A DNA stretch of 6,564 bases, from assembly GCA_023230265.1 (NCBI GenBank), contig JALNXR010000119.1:1-6564 (forward strand). The letters run 5' to 3'. This document shows, piece after piece, positions 5,180 through 6,564 of the stretch. The stretch's first letter is position 1; each line of letters begins with the position of its first letter. A program made the position numbers and the translations under genes. The notes below the pieces were generated by a model. It did not search any database, was not told the DNA's origin, and saw only the letters and a program-made list of their open reading frames with translations. Origin of the DNA: Bacteroidales bacterium. Its GTDB lineage: Bacteria > Bacteroidota > Bacteroidia > Bacteroidales > UBA932.

Positions 5180-6532
5180 ATGTACGATATTGTAATTATA
5201 GGTTCGGGACCGGCGGGTTATGTAGCAGCAATCCGTGCCGGACAGTTGGGACTCAGGTGCGCCATTGTAGAGAAAAACAGCATTGGCGGTATGTGCCTTA
5301 ACTGGGGATGCATCCCTTCTAAAGCTATGCTTGAAAGTGTAAAGCTTTACCAGAGAATATTAAATGATTCATCCAGGTTTGGGATTGAGGGGATTGAGAA
5401 AAAAAACCTGTTGTTTAACTGGAATTCAGCTTTAAAAAGAGCTGTTACGATAGTAAAAAGATTAACAGGAGGAGTGGAATTCCTACTCAAAAAAAACGGT
5501 GTGGAGATTATTACCGGAGAAGCAAAAATTGTATCATCCGGTTCAGTCCTGGTGAATAATCAGCTTTTAAAAACCAAAAATATTATAATTGCCACCGGCT
5601 CCACCTCCCCTGCTATTGAAACCAATGTGGAGAATCTTGTGGCAGAGCCTCTGTCTCTGTTCACAGAGAGAGATATACCTTCTGATATCGTAGTCAGGGG
5701 AAATGGCCCTATTGCCATTGAGCTGGCTCAATTGTTTTCATTTATGGGCCGAAAAGTGACACTTGTATCTGAGAGCGGATTCATTATGCCTAAGGCGGAT
5801 AACTATATACGGGATTTTATGACAGCCAGGCTTAAAAAAGACAGGATAGATATAATTTATAATCAGGATATTAAATCTGTCAGAGAGAGTTGGAGTGAGG
5901 GGATGCTTATACTAGGAGAAAAACAGATCAAATGTGATCTTATTGTAAATGCATCAAAACGAAAAGGTAACATAATAAAATCTGATATTGAGATAGAGAC
6001 ATCCGACGGTTATTATGTAACCGATGACAGGTTTGAAACATCTGTTAAGAATATTTTTGCTGTCGGGGATGTTAACGGTAAATCCTTCTTTGCTCACATC
6101 GCATCTGCTCAGGGGCTGAATGTTATCAACCATCTGGCCGGGATTGACCAAAAGCTGGATATGAACAAACTGCCTATGAATATGTACTCAGTACCTGAGG
6201 CTGCACAGATAGGCCTAACAATGGAACAGGCAGAGGAGGCCGGATATGAATTAAAGATCAGTGAATTCCCTCTCTCTGCAAACGGAAAGGCACAGACAGA
6301 GGGAAATGCCGAGGGTTTTCTCAGACTTATCTCTGAAAAAAGGTTCGGAGAGGTACTTGGAGTTCAGATAATTGCACCTCACGCTACCGATATGATCAAT
6401 GAAGCTGCAGCATATATGCAGCTGGAGTCCACTGTTTATGACATTGCAAAGACTGTTCACACTCATCCGACAATTTCAGAGGTCTTTATGGAGGCCGGGT
6501 TTGAAGCAGTAGATCATGCAATACACAAGTAA
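5180..6532 (+). CDS. lpdA: Dihydrolipoyl dehydrogenase (E3)
   Basis: E3 (450 residues, slightly short for the family) is an FAD flavoprotein that reoxidises E2-bound dihydrolipoamide and reduces NAD+. The FAD-binding Rossmann motif GSGPAGYVAAIRAG is at 8-21. The redox disulfide lies in GGMCLNWGCIPSK (Cys39 and Cys44). The second FAD contact, IFAVGDVNGKSFFAHIASAQ, is at 292-311. The dimerisation domain (about 333-450) has YSVPEAAQIGLT and ends with HTHPTISE, where His429 and Glu434 form the catalytic pair completed across the dimer. The NAD domain is divergent: RGNGPIAIE (173-181) replaces the usual GGGVIGxE, and ASKRKGN (258-264) replaces xxGRxPN. It follows E2 by 21 bases with a weak AAGAGA in front of the ATG, and closes the visible operon. 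No terminator is seen in the remaining 32 bases. Confidence 0.93.
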   Translation: MYDIVIIGSGPAGYVAAIRAGQLGLRCAIVEKNSIGGMCLNWGCIPSKAMLESVKLYQRILNDSSRFGIEGIEKKNLLFNWNSALKRAVTIVKRLTGGVEFLLKKNGVEIITGEAKIVSSGSVLVNNQLLKTKNIIIATGSTSPAIETNVENLVAEPLSLFTERDIPSDIVVRGNGPIAIELAQLFSFMGRKVTLVSESGFIMPKADNYIRDFMTARLKKDRIDIIYNQDIKSVRESWSEGMLILGEKQIKCDLIVNASKRKGNIIKSDIEIETSDGYYVTDDRFETSVKNIFAVGDVNGKSFFAHIASAQGLNVINHLAGIDQKLDMNKLPMNMYSVPEAAQIGLTMEQAEEAGYELKISEFPLSANGKAQTEGNAEGFLRLISEKRFGEVLGVQIIAPHATDMINEAAAYMQLESTVYDIAKTVHTHPTISEVFMEAGFEAVDHAIHK

Positions 6533-6539
6533 CAAAATC

Positions 6540-6559
6540 AGAAGTTGGAACTGGAAGTT
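6540..6559. repeat. Short degenerate heptamer repeat at the window edge
   Basis: After the E3 stop the sequence reads AGAAGTT, GGAACT, GGAAGTT: three near-copies of a (A/G)GAAGTT unit, the middle one lacking a base. It may be the edge of a longer heptamer tandem repeat of the kind sometimes found between genes in Bacteroidetes. With only 20 bases visible this is suggestive, not firm. Confidence 0.3.
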
Positions 6560-6564
6560 AAATA

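Overview
The window looks like part of a Bacteroidetes (probably Bacteroidales) chromosome. This is inferred from three things: low G+C DNA with very AT-rich intergenic stretches, weak or absent Shine-Dalgarno sequences before otherwise well-conserved genes, and 2-oxo-acid dehydrogenase subunits of the type I associate with that phylum. No ribosomal RNA or other decisive taxonomic marker is present, so the assignment is tentative.

Layout. (1) Bases 1-241 hold the last 79 codons of an enolase gene, followed by a textbook rho-independent terminator (244-274). (2) Bases 289-733 are gene debris: the N-terminal fragment of a major facilitator transporter (289-492), then a small unrecognised protein whose reading frame is broken twice (493-733). 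(3) On the minus strand, 1437 down to 782 encodes a small exported protein of unknown function, split into two overlapping frames by an apparent single-base loss. (4) Bases 1438-1776 are a divergent AT-rich intergenic region with a long imperfect inverted repeat (1571-1615) and a perfect short palindrome (1750-1764) just before the next gene. (5) Bases 1777-6532 are a tightly packed plus-strand operon for a complete 2-oxo-acid dehydrogenase complex: E1 alpha, E1 beta, E2 and E3, with gaps of only 4-22 bases. The window ends 32 bases after E3.

How the operon works. E1 alpha and E1 beta form the thiamine-diphosphate E1 that decarboxylates the 2-oxo acid. E1 passes the acyl group to the lipoyl arm of E2, and the E2 core moves it to CoA. 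E3 then reoxidises the dihydrolipoyl group with FAD and NAD+. E1 alpha resembles the Gram-positive/mitochondrial type of pyruvate dehydrogenase, so pyruvate to acetyl-CoA is the best guess. A branched-chain 2-oxo acid substrate cannot be excluded.

The most notable point is that E2 is split by a -1 frame change between the lipoyl domain/linker and the subunit-binding and catalytic domains. Similar apparent one-base losses occur in the minus-strand gene and in the small unknown gene. This raises the question of base-calling error against true decay. I see no new defence, mobile or RNA-based system. The window is mainly ordinary metabolism plus a short decayed stretch.
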